Shown here in pieces: positions 27,734 to 37,616 of a DNA stretch of 64,000 nt. The DNA comes from Thiohalocapsa sp. (lineage in GTDB: Bacteria > Pseudomonadota > Gammaproteobacteria > Chromatiales > Chromatiaceae). The stretch is from assembly GCA_021736785.1 (NCBI GenBank), contig JAIPFF010000019.1, positions 1-64,000 of the forward strand. The letters are read 5' to 3'. The position numbers and the translations under genes are program-made. The first letter of the stretch is position 1. Each line of letters starts with the position of its first letter. The notes under the pieces were generated by a model that was not told the DNA's origin, did no database searches, and worked only from the letters and a program-made list of their open reading frames with translations.

Positions 27734-28896
27734 GCAAAGCCGGCGAGCCGCGCGCGGAGGCCGGCGAGGGGCCCGCGCGGCTGTTGTACTTCGTCACCGA
27801 GGACTGGTTCTTCTGCTCGCACTTCATCGAGCGCGCCTGCGCCGCTCAAGCAGCCGGCTACGAGGTTAGCGTGCTGACGCGGGTCCGCGAGCACGGCGAA
27901 GAGATCCGCCGCCGCGGACTGACATTGATACCTATCGAGCTGAAGCGCCACGGCATCAACCCATTCATCGAGGCCGCCACGCTGCTGCGCGTGCTGCGCG
28001 CCTATCGCCGCATTCGCCCGGACCTGGTGCATCACTTTGCGTTGAAGCCGATTGTCTACGGAACGCTCGCGGCGCGGCTCGGCGGCTTTCGTCGCTTGGT
28101 CAATGCGCCGGTGGGCATGGGTTTCGTCTTCGCATCGAATTCCGCGCTCGCGCGGCTGCTGCGTCCTTTGATGCGCTTGACGCTGCGCGCGCTGCTGAAT
28201 CCGCCGGGCAGCCGCGTCGTCTTCGAGAACCTCGACGATCTGCGCTCCGCCGTCGACGAGGGCTTCGTGCGCGCCGACTCCGCGCTTCTGATCCGTGGCG
28301 CCGGCGTCGACACCGCCCGCTTCGTGCCGACGCCGGAGCCGGATAGCGTACCGACGGTGGTGCTGGTCGCGCGGATGCTCAAAGAGAAGGGCGTGCAGGA
28401 GTATGTCGACGCCGCGCGGCGGCTGAAGGACGATGGCGTGCGCGCGCGCTTCCTGCTGGTCGGCGCCCCCGACCCCGGCAACCCGTCCGCGGTCGCGCGC
28501 ACGCAGCTCCTCGCATGGCAGCAGCAATGCATTGTCGAGTGGCTCGGGCAGCGCACGGATATTCCGGAGATTCTGGCAGCGGCCCACATTGTTTGCCTGC
28601 CGTCGTACCGCGAGGGCTTGCCGAAGACGTTGCTGGAGGCATTGGCCGCGGGCCGCCCGATCGTGACCACCGACGTGCCCGGCTGCCGCGAGGTCGTCAC
28701 CGACAGCATCAACGGTCTGCTGGTGCCGCCGCGCGATGCCGCGGCCCTGGCCGACGCTTTGGCGCGCCTGATCCGCGATCCCGCGCTCAGGCGGCGTTTC
28801 GGCGCGGCGGGCCGTGAGCGGGCCGAGCGCGAATTCGCGACCGAGCTGGTGGAGCGCGCGACTACCGCGCTGTACCGGCGGATGTTGGCCACATGA
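27730..28896 (+). CDS. Family 4 glycosyltransferase (PglA/WbpU-like)
   Basis: A GT-B enzyme of 388 residues from a GTG that overlaps the previous stop. The C-terminal donor site is clear: LLVGAPDPGNPSAV, EWLGQRTDIPEILAAAHIV, and PSYREGLPKTLLEALAAGRP with the EX7E glutamates. The N-terminal LYFVTEDWFFCSHFIERA and NAPVGMGFVF are typical of the subgroup found beside WbpL/WbpM-type genes, which often adds the second sugar of a repeat unit. Acceptor and donor cannot be assigned from sequence. Confidence 0.85.
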   Translation: MSKAGEPRAEAGEGPARLLYFVTEDWFFCSHFIERACAAQAAGYEVSVLTRVREHGEEIRRRGLTLIPIELKRHGINPFIEAATLLRVLRAYRRIRPDLVHHFALKPIVYGTLAARLGGFRRLVNAPVGMGFVFASNSALARLLRPLMRLTLRALLNPPGSRVVFENLDDLRSAVDEGFVRADSALLIRGAGVDTARFVPTPEPDSVPTVVLVARMLKEKGVQEYVDAARRLKDDGVRARFLLVGAPDPGNPSAVARTQLLAWQQQCIVEWLGQRTDIPEILAAAHIVCLPSYREGLPKTLLEALAAGRPIVTTDVPGCREVVTDSINGLLVPPRDAAALADALARLIRDPALRRRFGAAGRERAEREFATELVERATTALYRRMLAT

Positions 28897-29183
28897 GACC
28901 GGCCCGCCTGACACCGGCCCGCATCAGACCGGCAGTGAGCGACGCCGAAGTGCCGCTGCGCGACAATGGGCCGCAACCGCCGCAACCGCCGCAACCGCCG
29001 CAAGCCCGCCGCCCGCGTGCGCCGCGGTGGTTGCAAGGACGACTGCTCTGGGCGCGCGATATTCGTTTAACGGTATCGCCGATCTGCCGGCGGCTGCCGG
29101 CGACCGTTCCGCCTCCGGTTTTCCGCATGGCTTTTCAGGGCTGCGTCACGGCGGAGTGTGCACCCGAGGTTGTTGTCCGATGA
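28893..29183 (+). CDS. Doubtful 96-codon reading frame between glycosyltransferase and epimerase genes
   Basis: The frame starts at an ATG that overlaps the upstream stop by 4 bp (ATGA) and ends in a TGA that overlaps the downstream ATG by 4 bp, as in a tightly packed operon. The product is basic, starts MRPARLTPARIRP, contains a Pro-Gln repeat encoded by a 9-bp tandem repeat, and resembles no family I know. In DNA this GC-rich, open frames of this size are common. The repeats argue for non-coding DNA. Confidence 0.22.
   Translation: MRPARLTPARIRPAVSDAEVPLRDNGPQPPQPPQPPQARRPRAPRWLQGRLLWARDIRLTVSPICRRLPATVPPPVFRMAFQGCVTAECAPEVVVR
28971..29006. repeat. 9-bp tandem repeat CCGCAACCG, nearly four copies
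   Basis: Three perfect copies of CCGCAACCG and a partial fourth follow one another at 28971-29006. They encode Pro-Gln-Pro-type repeats in the doubtful frame. Just upstream (28897-28935) the element ACCGGCCCGC is also repeated with slight variation. Confidence 0.8.
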
Positions 29184-30136
29184 CGGCCATCGCGGTCACC
29201 GGTGCATCGGGCTTTGTCGGGCGGTTTCTGTGCCGGCAGTTGGCAGACCGGGGCGCAGAGGTGGCGGCACTGGTGCGTAGACCCGCGAGCGCGCCTGCCG
29301 CTGTCGCGTCCGAGCACGTCGTCGGTGATCTGGAGGCGCTACCCTCGTTGGGGCAGGCGCTGCAAGGCATCGAGACCGTGGTTCATCTGGCCGGGCGTGC
29401 CCATGTGATGAGGGAAAGCGCCGACGACCCTGAGCAGGCCTATCTGTGCGCCAACGCCGAGGCCGGTGCGCATCTGGCGGCGCAAGCCGTGGCGGCCGGT
29501 GTCCGGCGTGTGGTGTTTCTGAGCAGCGTTAAAGTCAACGGCGAGCGCACACGCGCGCGGCCCTTCGTCGAAACCGACCCGCCGGCGCCCGAGGATGCCT
29601 ACGGACGATCGAAATTGGCGGGCGAGCGTGCACTTTGGCGAATCGCCGAAGACACCGGCCTCGAGGTGGTCATCATCCGCCCGCCGCTGATCTACGGCCC
29701 GGGCGTCAAGGCAAACTACCTGCGATTGATGCGGCTTGCGGACAGCGGGTTGCCGCTGCCGCTGCGCTCGGTAAGCAATCGGCGCAGTATGGTCAGCCTT
29801 TGGAACCTGTGTGATCTGATCGCGGCGGCCGCGGTGCATCCGGCGGCCGCCGGCGAGACGTTTCTGGTGTCTGACCAGCACGACCTATCGACCCCCGAGC
29901 TGGTCGCGGCGTTGGCGGCCGCGCTGGGCAAACGCGCGCGGCTGATGCCGTTTCCGGTGTCGGCGCTTCGGCTGATCGGCCGGGGCGTCGGGCAGGGGGG
30001 CACCGTGGAGCGGCTGACGGACTCGCTGGTCGTGGATTCCGGCAAGGCCACGCGGCTGCTCGGCTGGCGGCCGGGCTGCTCGGTCACCGAGGGCATCGAG
30101 CGCACCGCGGCCTGGTATCGGAGCTTTGCGTCTTGA
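29180..30136 (+). CDS. NAD-dependent epimerase/dehydratase (WbpV-like UDP-sugar 4-reductase/epimerase)
   Basis: An extended SDR enzyme of 318 residues. The NAD-binding motif is TGASGFVGRFL. Other features are VVHLAGRAHVM, the catalytic region FLSSVKVNGE, and YGRSK (Tyr-x3-Lys). The set SSVKVNGE, IIRPPLIYGPGVKANY and FLVSDQHDLSTPELV matches the WbpV subgroup, which reduces the 4-keto intermediate made by WbpM to give UDP-QuiNAc in Pseudomonas O6. With the WbpM-like and WbpL-like genes at 2-5 kb this suggests the same pathway, split across 25 kb (inference). It is convergent with kdsA. Confidence 0.86.
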   Translation: MTAIAVTGASGFVGRFLCRQLADRGAEVAALVRRPASAPAAVASEHVVGDLEALPSLGQALQGIETVVHLAGRAHVMRESADDPEQAYLCANAEAGAHLAAQAVAAGVRRVVFLSSVKVNGERTRARPFVETDPPAPEDAYGRSKLAGERALWRIAEDTGLEVVIIRPPLIYGPGVKANYLRLMRLADSGLPLPLRSVSNRRSMVSLWNLCDLIAAAAVHPAAAGETFLVSDQHDLSTPELVAALAAALGKRARLMPFPVSALRLIGRGVGQGGTVERLTDSLVVDSGKATRLLGWRPGCSVTEGIERTAAWYRSFAS

Positions 30137-30202
30137 GCGCGAAGCGGCTGCCGCGCTGCCCGCGGGCGGGTTGCCATCGGTGAGCGCCGCCGCGGCGCGC
30201 CG

Positions 30203-31051
30203 TCAGGGGACGATCGGATACCGTTTGGCGACCGTGTCGAGCGCTTGGAAGCCCGCCAGCATGTCCGCGAGCCGATCCAGTCTCACCGAGTTGGGCCCGT
30301 CGCTGGCGGCATTGTCCGGATCGTCGTGGACTTCCATGAACAGCATTGCGATGCCGACGCCGATGGCGGCGCGGGCGACGACGGGCACGTATTCCCGTTT
30401 GCCGCCGGTGGCGTTGCCGAGTGCGCCCGGCATCTGCACGGCGTGGGTTGCGTCCATCACCACCGGGTAGCCGGTCTTGGCCATCTCGTAGAAGCTGCGC
30501 GGGTCGACGATCAGATTGCCGTACCCGAAGCTGACGCCGCGCTCCACCAGCGTGATCCGCTCGCAGCCCGTCGACTCGAGCTTCTCGACGACGTTGTTCA
30601 TGTCCCAAGGTGCCATAAACTGTCCCTTCTTGACATTCACCGCCCGCCCGTAGCGGGCCGCGGCGCGCCCCACCGCCAGTACGAAGTCGGTCTGCCGGCA
30701 AAGAAACGCCGGGATCTGCAGCATGTCGACGGCCTCGGCGACCGGCTCGCACTGGGCTTCGGTATGTACGTCTGTCAGCACCGGGCAGCCGATGGCCTCG
30801 CGGATCTCCTGCAGCACGGAAAGACCTGCGGCGAGGCCGATGCCGCGTCTGCCGCCGAGGCTCGAGCGGTTGGCCTTGTCGAACGAGGCCTTGAAGATGT
30901 AGGGGATGCCCAGCTGCTCGGCGGTGCCCGAGATCTCGGTCGCCAACATGAGCGCGTGCTCGCGGCTCTCGATTTGGCAGGGACCGGCTTGCAGTGCGAA
31001 GGGCAGGTCGTTGCCGACGACGATATCGTCGCCGATCCGAATGTGCTTCAT
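30203..31051 (-). CDS. kdsA: 3-deoxy-8-phosphooctulonate synthase KdsA
   Basis: Condenses phosphoenolpyruvate with arabinose 5-phosphate to give Kdo 8-phosphate, needed for the LPS core. It is 282 residues, the normal size, from the ATG at 31051. Motifs include QAGPCQIESREHAL, FKASFDKANRSS, LTDVHTEAQCEPV, PAFLCRQTDF, VKKGQFMAPWD, DATHAVQMPG and ARAAIGVGIAMLFMEVHDDP. The arrangement with kdsD at the other end of the polysaccharide locus brackets the region with Kdo genes. It is transcribed in the same direction as ubiB, 86 bp downstream of it. Confidence 0.95.
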   Translation of the reverse strand: MKHIRIGDDIVVGNDLPFALQAGPCQIESREHALMLATEISGTAEQLGIPYIFKASFDKANRSSLGGRRGIGLAAGLSVLQEIREAIGCPVLTDVHTEAQCEPVAEAVDMLQIPAFLCRQTDFVLAVGRAAARYGRAVNVKKGQFMAPWDMNNVVEKLESTGCERITLVERGVSFGYGNLIVDPRSFYEMAKTGYPVVMDATHAVQMPGALGNATGGKREYVPVVARAAIGVGIAMLFMEVHDDPDNAASDGPNSVRLDRLADMLAGFQALDTVAKRYPIVP

Positions 31052-31137
31052 GGCGGAGCTCCGGTATGGACTTGCGCGGGCGCTCGCCGTGCATGGCCGA
31101 TCGCTGGCCGCGCGGGCGGCATCTTGAACCGATGCTA

Positions 31138-32802
31138 TCAGGAGCGGGCCGACGCCAGAAAGGCCTGCCACAGCAGCGCCAGGCTGACCGAAATCAGCAG
31201 CACCGCCAGGATCGGCACCAGTAGCGGCAGCGTCGTGGTCGGCTGCACCAGGGTCAGTAAGACGGTTCCGCAGCCGGCGAGGCCGACCGCGGCAAGGGTC
31301 GCCATGGTGCGCCGGTTATTGCTGCGCAGCTCAGCCTTGATGGCCTGCAGATCGGCGGCGGGGCTGTCGGGGCGGTTGGTCGCTTGCTGTTCCAGGTGAT
31401 CGACGATGCGCGTCAGCGTGACGGGTAGCTCCGGGAGGCGCTCGGCCACGTGGGGCCACGTCTCGACCATGCGCTTTACCAGTGTGCGCACGCCGATCTG
31501 CTCGCGCATCCAGTCTTCCATGAAGGGTTTCGCCGTTGTCCAAAGATCGAGCTGGGGGTAGAGCTGGCGGCCCAGGCCCTCGATATTCAGCAGCGTCTTT
31601 TCCAGCAGCACGAGCTGGGGCTGGATCTCCATGTCGAAGCGCCGCGCGGTCTGGAACAGGTTGACCAGGAAGCCGCCGAACGAGATCTCCGACAGGGGCT
31701 TTTCGAAGATCGGCTCGCAGACCGTGCGAATGGCCGATTCGAACTCCTCCACCCGGGTCCCGGGCGGCACCCAGCCCGACTCGACATGCAGCTCGGCGAC
31801 ACGCCGATAATCCCGGCGGAAGAATGCGAGCAGGTTCTCCGCCAGATAGCGCTGGTCTTCCTTGGTCAGGCTGCCGACGATGCCGAAATCCACCGAGATG
31901 TATCGCCCGGACGGCTCGACGAAGATGTTGCCCGGGTGCATGTCGGCATGGAAGAAATTGTCGCGGAAGACCTGCGTGAAGAAGATCTCGACGCCGCGGG
32001 TGCCCAGCATACGCATGCTGATGCCCTGCGCCTTGAGCTGATCCACTTGCGAGACCGGCGTGCCGTAGATGCGCTCCATCACCATCACGTTGGCGCGGGT
32101 CCAGTCCCAGTAGACCTCGGGGATATAGAGGTCCTGGCTGTGGCGGAAGTTGCGCCGCAGCTGCGAGGCGTTGGCCGCTTCGCGCTGCAGATCCAGCTCG
32201 TCGAAGATGGTCTTCTCGTATTCCTTGACCACGTCCACCGGGCGCAGTCGGCGCCCGTCGCGCCAGTAACGCTGCGCGAGATGGGCGAAGGTAAACAGCA
32301 GGTCGACATCGCGGCGGATGATTTTGTCGATGCCCGGCCGCAGGACCTTGACGATGATTTCCGTGCCGTCCTTGAGCCGGCCCGTGTGCACCTGAGCAAT
32401 GGAGGCGGATGCGAGGGGACGCTCTTCGAATTCGTCCAGCACGTCCTCGATGGGCACGCCCCAAGCCTTCTCGATCATGGCGCGCGCCTGCGGGCCCGGA
32501 AACGGCGGCACCCGGTCCTGCAGCCGCGCCAGCTCGACCGCCAGATTCTCCGGCAGCAGATCGACGCGGGTCGAGAGCAGTTGCCCGAACTTGATGAAGA
32601 TCGGTCCCAGATCCTCGAGTGCGAGGCGAACGCGGACCGGGTAGGCCGGCAATTCGCGCTTGAACCAATGCCAGGGCGCGAGGTAGATCAGGAAGCGCAG
32701 CGGCCGAAACAGCCGCGTGGCAACCACCACCTCGTCCAGGCCGTGCTTGAGAAGCACGATATTGATGTGCAGCAGACGCAAAGTCTGCGACAGGTGAAAC
32801 AT
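31138..32802 (-). CDS. ubiB: Ubiquinone biosynthesis kinase-like protein UbiB
   Basis: An atypical ABC1/ADCK-family ATPase needed for ubiquinone assembly. It is 554 residues with the KxGQ motif ([11 protein letters not shown]), the Ala-rich loop region ([11 protein letters not shown]), the catalytic-type MHPGNI and the metal-binding VDFGIVG. Two C-terminal hydrophobic helices ([17 protein letters not shown] and [20 protein letters not shown]) anchor it to the inner membrane. It is the third gene of the conserved ubiE-ubiJ-ubiB group, 25 bp after ubiJ. Confidence 0.96.
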   Translation of the reverse strand: MFHLSQTLRLLHINIVLLKHGLDEVVVATRLFRPLRFLIYLAPWHWFKRELPAYPVRVRLALEDLGPIFIKFGQLLSTRVDLLPENLAVELARLQDRVPPFPGPQARAMIEKAWGVPIEDVLDEFEERPLASASIAQVHTGRLKDGTEIIVKVLRPGIDKIIRRDVDLLFTFAHLAQRYWRDGRRLRPVDVVKEYEKTIFDELDLQREAANASQLRRNFRHSQDLYIPEVYWDWTRANVMVMERIYGTPVSQVDQLKAQGISMRMLGTRGVEIFFTQVFRDNFFHADMHPGNIFVEPSGRYISVDFGIVGSLTKEDQRYLAENLLAFFRRDYRRVAELHVESGWVPPGTRVEEFESAIRTVCEPIFEKPLSEISFGGFLVNLFQTARRFDMEIQPQLVLLEKTLLNIEGLGRQLYPQLDLWTTAKPFMEDWMREQIGVRTLVKRMVETWPHVAERLPELPVTLTRIVDHLEQQATNRPDSPAADLQAIKAELRSNNRRTMATLAAVGLAGCGTVLLTLVQPTTTLPLLVPILAVLLISVSLALLWQAFLASARS

Positions 32803-32827
32803 GGGTGAAGCCGCCGCGTACTACTTG

Positions 32828-33490
32828 CTACTTGCCCCGGACTTTTGCCAAACGCCGAATGCGGGCATCGAGCCGCTCCACATCGTCGCGTACCGTATCG
32901 ACCTCGTCCAGAAACCCGCGCAGCTCTTCGTGGGTCGGCAGGAAGCGTCCCTCCTCCTGCAGATACTCGCGCAAGTCTTGCCGGAAAATACCCGCGCTGC
33001 GACGCGCCCAGCGACCGGCCGCCCGTGCGCGCCGGCCGAGTTGATGGGCGAGCGTGTCGCCGACCAAGTGTGATACATGCTCTTCCCAGTCGATGTCCAG
33101 GCCGCGCAGAATTTCACCGAGCCGTTGCGCGAGGGCGTTGTCCCCGTCGATGTCGATCTCCCCTTCGAACACCGAATCTTCGCGATGCTCGCTGAGGGCC
33201 ATCCGCAGCAGCGCCGCCGGCGTGCCGCGCACGACGCAGTCGGGCTCCGCCTCGTAGTCGCCGAACAGCATCAGCCCCGACTCCGAGGGAATCACGTAGA
33301 CGCGCGTGCCGAAGCCGGCCAGCACCAGCAGCAGCACCCGTCCCTGCAGATCGGCAAGGCGAGCCGCGCCCTCGGCGTCGAGCGCCAGTGCGGCATTGAG
33401 CGCAGCTTCGGCGGCCGCGAGCACGGCGTCGGGCAGCCGAAGGGCGTCATCGGGTGCGTTGCTGTCGTCCATGGAAACCTCCGCGTTCAC
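32828..33490 (-). CDS. ubiJ: Ubiquinone biosynthesis accessory factor UbiJ (SCP2 domain)
   Basis: A lipid-binding accessory protein of the cytoplasmic ubiquinone-synthesis complex. It is 220 residues. An SCP2-like domain covers about 25-125 ([41 protein letters not shown]), followed by a charged helical tail including [20 protein letters not shown]. The first start, a GTG at 33490, overlaps the ubiE stop in a GTGA. An in-frame ATG at 33472 is also possible. Sequence conservation is modest, but its place between ubiE and ubiB is diagnostic. Confidence 0.9.
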   Translation of the reverse strand: MNAEVSMDDSNAPDDALRLPDAVLAAAEAALNAALALDAEGAARLADLQGRVLLLVLAGFGTRVYVIPSESGLMLFGDYEAEPDCVVRGTPAALLRMALSEHREDSVFEGEIDIDGDNALAQRLGEILRGLDIDWEEHVSHLVGDTLAHQLGRRARAAGRWARRSAGIFRQDLREYLQEEGRFLPTHEELRGFLDEVDTVRDDVERLDARIRRLAKVRGK

Positions 33491-34236
33491 AGCTTATAGC
33501 CGCGGTGAATCGCGACGATGCCGCCGGTCATGTTGAAGTAGCTGCAGCGCTCGAAGCCGGCCTGCTCCATCATCGAGAGCAGCGTGTCCTGGTCCGGATG
33601 CATGCGGATCGACTCCGCCAGATAGCGATAGCTCTCGGCATCCCCGGCGACGAGCTTGCCCATGACCGGTAGCAGCGTAAAGGAGTAGAGGTCGTAGGCG
33701 CGGCTCAGGGGTCGGCTGACCGGGTGGGAAAATTCCAGAATCAGGGCGCGGCCGCCGGCGCGCAGGACGCGAAACATCTCGTTCAGCGCGAATTGCTTGT
33801 GGGTCACGTTGCGCAGCCCGAAGCCGATGGTGACGCAGTCGAAGCTGTTGTCCGCGAAGGGCAGCCGCTCGGCGTTGGCGATGGCGTAGTCGATGTTGCC
33901 GACGACGCCCTCGTCCACAAGCCGCTCGCGGCCGTGGGACAGCATCGCCTCGTTGATATCGGACATCACCACGTCGCCATCGGGTCCGACGATCTTCGAG
34001 AATTTTTGTGCCAGGTCGCCCGTGCCGGCGGCGAGATCAAGCACGCGCTGGCCCCGGCGAACACCCGCGAGCTCGATGGTTCGCCGTTTCCATAAGCGGT
34101 GTACGCCGGCGGACATCAGGTCGTTCATCAGGTCGTAGCGCGAGGCGACGGAGTCGAAGACCGCGCGTACCCGCTGCTGCTTCTCTTCGACCGGGACTTC
34201 CTGGTAACCGAAATGGGTGGTCTTGTCGTCGGACAT
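33487..34236 (-). CDS. ubiE: Demethylmenaquinone/ubiquinone C-methyltransferase UbiE
   Basis: SAM-dependent methyltransferase for the C-methylation of ubiquinone (and menaquinone) precursors. It is 249 residues from the ATG at 34236, beginning [19 protein letters not shown]. The UbiE signatures are all present: [57 protein letters not shown] and the C-terminal [17 protein letters not shown]. An ATG nine bases upstream would add three residues. It is the first gene of ubiEJB and is separated from the DUF971 gene by about 465 bp. Confidence 0.96.
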   Translation of the reverse strand: MSDDKTTHFGYQEVPVEEKQQRVRAVFDSVASRYDLMNDLMSAGVHRLWKRRTIELAGVRRGQRVLDLAAGTGDLAQKFSKIVGPDGDVVMSDINEAMLSHGRERLVDEGVVGNIDYAIANAERLPFADNSFDCVTIGFGLRNVTHKQFALNEMFRVLRAGGRALILEFSHPVSRPLSRAYDLYSFTLLPVMGKLVAGDAESYRYLAESIRMHPDQDTLLSMMEQAGFERCSYFNMTGGIVAIHRGYKL

Positions 34237-34701
34237 GGATCTCACTGCTCCGGGGTTGCGGCTGCGGATGACTGCCGCGCCGGCGCCTGTTCGATGTGGC
34301 GGCGCACGCGTTATCTTTAAGATCGCAACCGGCTTCGGAAATTCTCTGGAACGGGCGCCGTTCGCCCACGGATCGGTGCCTTCCGGCGCCGAGGCCGGAA
34401 AAAGCGCGTGCCGAGGCCGAAACGGGATACTTGGCGGGTGCCGGCCGAGGCCGTTACCTTGCGTGGCCGGAACCTCAGTCGCAGCCGCGTACGTGCGAAT
34501 CGCGCGCGCTGCGGTATCGGCCTCTCACGTCAGCGGCGATTCTACACCCAAGCGAGCGGGCGGGAACTGTGCGAAGTCAGTGACCCCGAGCCCGGTCCCG
34601 TGGCTGAGGGCGGCCCGAAGGGACCCCGTGGCTGGCTTGCCGGCGGGCAGCCGGGGCTGCCGTCGGCGCCGCCGCGGGCGGCGCCCGCTTGCGCTTCGGT
34701 C
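34237..34701. other. Non-coding stretch between ubiE and the DUF971 gene
   Basis: No gene is supported here. The plus-strand open frames across it have no family resemblance. The part next to ubiE (34305-34325) is less GC-rich and may contain the ubiE promoter on the minus strand, but no clear -35/-10 pair was found. The longer-than-usual gap in an otherwise compact block is worth noting. Confidence 0.4.
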
Positions 34702-35064
34702 TCAGGAAGGGCGGTGCTTGCGCTTGTGGCCTGCCTTTTCCAACTCGTCCAAGTACTCTTTCCAAAGGGCTTCCTGGTTCTTGCCGAGCCCGTAGAGATA
34801 CTCCCAAGAGTAAATCCCCGTGTTGTGCTCGTCGTCGAAAAACAGGCACACGGCGTAGTTGCCGACGGGCTCGATCTTGTCGATATTCACCTCCTCCTTG
34901 CCGACTTGCAGCACACGCTGGCCGGGGCCGTGGCCCTGGACCTCCGCCGACGGGGAATAGACGCGAAGCAACTCCACGGGCATGCTGAAGTGAGCGCCGT
35001 CGTCGAAGGTGATCTCGAGGACGCGGGAATTGCGGTGCAGGTTGAACTCGGTCGGCGTTGGCAT
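34702..35064 (-). CDS. DUF971 protein (gamma-butyrobetaine hydroxylase-like N-terminal domain)
   Basis: A 120-residue single-domain protein: EFNLHRNSRVLEITFDDGAH, LLRVYSPSAEVQGHGPGQ, KEEVNIDKIEPVGNYAV, FDDEHNTGIYSWEYLYGLG. This is the domain found at the N-terminus of gamma-butyrobetaine hydroxylases, alone in many proteobacteria and commonly next to hslU. Its function is not established, and an iron-sulfur-related role has been suggested for the domain. The ATG at 35064 was chosen because upstream residues are not conserved. Here it is separated from hslU by an inserted plus-strand sulfotransferase gene. Confidence 0.88.
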   Translation of the reverse strand: MPTPTEFNLHRNSRVLEITFDDGAHFSMPVELLRVYSPSAEVQGHGPGQRVLQVGKEEVNIDKIEPVGNYAVCLFFDDEHNTGIYSWEYLYGLGKNQEALWKEYLDELEKAGHKRKHRPS

Positions 35065-35272
35065 GGATGGACTCCGTTGTCTGATGGCGCGCGGCTCGGT
35101 GCGGCGCGAAAATACCTGCACGAGATGGGTGAAAGCGGGCAAGATTCAATGCCGTGGCAGGGTGCGGCGCGCCCGTTCCGGGCCGCGCCTCGGATGCCGC
35201 GCCCCGCGCCCCGCGCCCGGTGTGCCGGACAGCAGGCCGGACATCGGCGCCCGCGGGCAGAAAAGCTTCCTC

Positions 35273-36055
35273 ATGATCATTTGCAACTCAAACCGATACG
35301 TCTACATTCATCTCCACAAGTGCGCCGGCACAAGTGTCGAGCGCGCTCTGGCGAAGTCGCTGCAATACAACGATATTTTGATCGGCAGCACGGATCGCGG
35401 AGAGGCTCTGCAGCCGCTGTTCCAACAGATGATCGGCTTGCACAAGCATTCGCCGGCGGCGGCCGTCCTGCGGCTCGTCGGCGAGGATCTTTGGCGCAGC
35501 TACTTCACATTCGCCACCGTGCGCAACCCGTTCGATCTGGCAATTTCGCAATATCGTTTTTCGTTGATGCTGTTGGAGAAGGCGTTGCGGCAAGCAGGCG
35601 GGGCGCTACCGGACCGGGCGGGGCCGATCGAGGTGCCGATGAGCCCGAGGGATTGGCGGTGGGACTATCCCGGTGTGCGGGCGCTCGTCTCCGCGGACGG
35701 TATGCAGACGTCGTTCTCGGCATTCATCCGCTCGCAGTATCTCGAAAACTGGGGCGGCTTCGCACCGATGAGCGAGCATTTGTCGGACGACAGCGGCCGC
35801 TTGTTGGTGGACGAAGTCTTCAAGCTCGAAGAGTTGTCCGTCTCCTGGCCGGACTTGGTTGCCCGGCTCGGTGTCGAGCAAGACATCGATCTCGAGACCT
35901 ACAACGCGACCAAGTTCGGCGTCGCGTCTGCGACGGCGGGGCGCGGTAAGGGGCGCCGGCAGCACTACCGCAACGCGGACGACATCTCATTGATTAGGGC
36001 GCGATTTCGCCGCGACTTCGAGTTGTTCGGATATGCACCGCGGCTAGAAGGCTAG
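35273..36055 (+). CDS. Sulfotransferase family protein
   Basis: A 260-residue P-loop protein. MIICNSNRYVYIHLHKCAGTS contains the family-2 sulfotransferase PAPS-loop pattern (HLHKCAGTSVERAL), and FATVRNPFDLAISQYRF corresponds to the 3'-phosphate-binding motif. It would transfer sulfate from PAPS to a glycan or similar acceptor. The start codes for the residue right before the P-loop strand. It stands alone on the plus strand, between minus-strand hslU and the DUF971 gene that are usually adjacent, and its 5' end is less GC-rich than the neighbours, so it was probably inserted by transfer. Confidence 0.78.
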   Translation: MIICNSNRYVYIHLHKCAGTSVERALAKSLQYNDILIGSTDRGEALQPLFQQMIGLHKHSPAAAVLRLVGEDLWRSYFTFATVRNPFDLAISQYRFSLMLLEKALRQAGGALPDRAGPIEVPMSPRDWRWDYPGVRALVSADGMQTSFSAFIRSQYLENWGGFAPMSEHLSDDSGRLLVDEVFKLEELSVSWPDLVARLGVEQDIDLETYNATKFGVASATAGRGKGRRQHYRNADDISLIRARFRRDFELFGYAPRLEG

Positions 36056-36164
36056 GGAAGCGCTGCAATATCGAGCTCCATCCGTGCCGATTTCGGCGGC
36101 GAGGGCCGGTCGAGGCGCGCGTCTGCGCGACGGCGCATGCCGCCCCGGAGCCGCGCAGCAAAGG

Positions 36165-37499
36165 CTAGAGGATGTACTGCGACAAATCCTCGTCCGCCGC
36201 CAGTTCGGCCAGGTTCTGGTCGACATAGGCGGCGTTGATGGTGATGGGCACCCGGTCGAGCTCCGGCGCGTTGAAGGAGATATCTTCCAGCAGGCGCTCC
36301 ATGACGGTGTGCAGCCGGCGGGCGCCGATGTTTTCGGTGCGCTCGTTGACCTGGAAGGCGATCTCGGCGAGACGGCGAATGCCGTCGTCGGTAAATTCCA
36401 GCTTGACCCCTTCGGTGGCGAGCAGCGCGGTGTACTGATCGGTCAGGGATTCATCGGGCTCGGTCAGGATGCGCACGAAGTCGTCGGTGGTCAGGGCCTG
36501 CAGCTCGACGCGAATCGGCAGGCGGCCCTGAAGCTCGGGGATCAGGTCCGAGGGCTTGGCGAGATGGAACGCGCCGGAAGCAATGAACAGGATGTGGTCG
36601 GTCTTGACCATGCCGTGCTTGGTCGAGACGGTGCTGCCCTCCACCAGCGGCAGCAGATCCCGCTGCACGCCCTCTCGGGATACGTCCGCTCCGCCCGAGT
36701 GCTCGGCGCGCCGCGTGACCTTGTCGAGCTCGTCGAGAAAGACGATACCGTTCTGCTCGACGTTGCTCATGGCCCTGAGCTTCATCTCTTCCTCGTTCAC
36801 CATTTTCGCCGCTTCCTCGTCGCGCAGCACCTTGCGTGCCTCGGCGATCCGCAGCTTGCGCCGCTTGGTGCGGTTGGAGCCCATATTCTGGAACAGGCCC
36901 TGTAGCTGGTTGGTCATCTCTTCCATGCCCGGGGGCGCCATGATCTCGACGCCCAGCGGCGACGCGCTGACCTGCACCTCGATCTCGCGCTCATCGAGCT
37001 CGCCGGCGCGCAGCTTCTGCCGAAACTTCTCTCGGGTGGCCGAGGATGTGCCGCCGGCGCGGCTGTCCTGCTCGAAGTCCGACGGCGGCGGCAGCAAGGC
37101 ATCGAGAATGCGCTCTTCGGCGGCGGCCTCCGCGCGACCGGTATTGCGTGCCATCTCCTGCTCGCGCTCAAGCTTGATTGCGATATCGGCGAGATCGCGG
37201 ACGATCGACTCCACATCGCGGCCGACATAACCCACTTCGGTGAACTTCGTCGCCTCTACTTTCAAGAACGGCGCATTGGCGAGCTTCGCCAGGCGGCGAG
37301 CGATCTCGGTCTTGCCGACGCCGGTGGGGCCGATCATCAAAATGTTCTTCGGCGTGATCTCCGAGCGCATGGGCTCCTCGATCTGTGCGCGCCGCCAGCG
37401 GTTGCGCAGCGCGATGGCGACGGCGCGCTTTGCCGCATGCTGGCCGATGATGTGCTTGTCCAGTTCGGCAACGATGCGCTTCGGGGTAATCTCGGACAT
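36165..37499 (-). CDS. hslU: HslUV protease ATPase subunit HslU
   Basis: The AAA+ unfoldase of the HslUV (ClpYQ) protease. It is 444 residues, full length. Walker A is [13 protein letters not shown], Walker B is IVFLDELDK, the pore motif is in VGYVGRD, and the C-terminal EDLSQYIL tail inserts into HslV. The I-domain (about 110-240) is present. It lies 117 bp downstream of hslV on the same strand, so the two form an operon, probably heat-shock controlled as in other gammaproteobacteria (family knowledge, no sigma-32 site identified). Confidence 0.97.
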   Translation of the reverse strand: MSEITPKRIVAELDKHIIGQHAAKRAVAIALRNRWRRAQIEEPMRSEITPKNILMIGPTGVGKTEIARRLAKLANAPFLKVEATKFTEVGYVGRDVESIVRDLADIAIKLEREQEMARNTGRAEAAAEERILDALLPPPSDFEQDSRAGGTSSATREKFRQKLRAGELDEREIEVQVSASPLGVEIMAPPGMEEMTNQLQGLFQNMGSNRTKRRKLRIAEARKVLRDEEAAKMVNEEEMKLRAMSNVEQNGIVFLDELDKVTRRAEHSGGADVSREGVQRDLLPLVEGSTVSTKHGMVKTDHILFIASGAFHLAKPSDLIPELQGRLPIRVELQALTTDDFVRILTEPDESLTDQYTALLATEGVKLEFTDDGIRRLAEIAFQVNERTENIGARRLHTVMERLLEDISFNAPELDRVPITINAAYVDQNLAELAADEDLSQYIL

Positions 37500-37616
37500 G
37501 GGATGCCTACTGTCGGGTTGATGGCGCGGCGCATTGCGCCGGCCGGGGCAGCCGGCTCACCGGTTGCGGGAAGAACTTTGGCCTTCTCGTGGTTTCTGCA
37601 AGCCGGGGCGGGCCGC

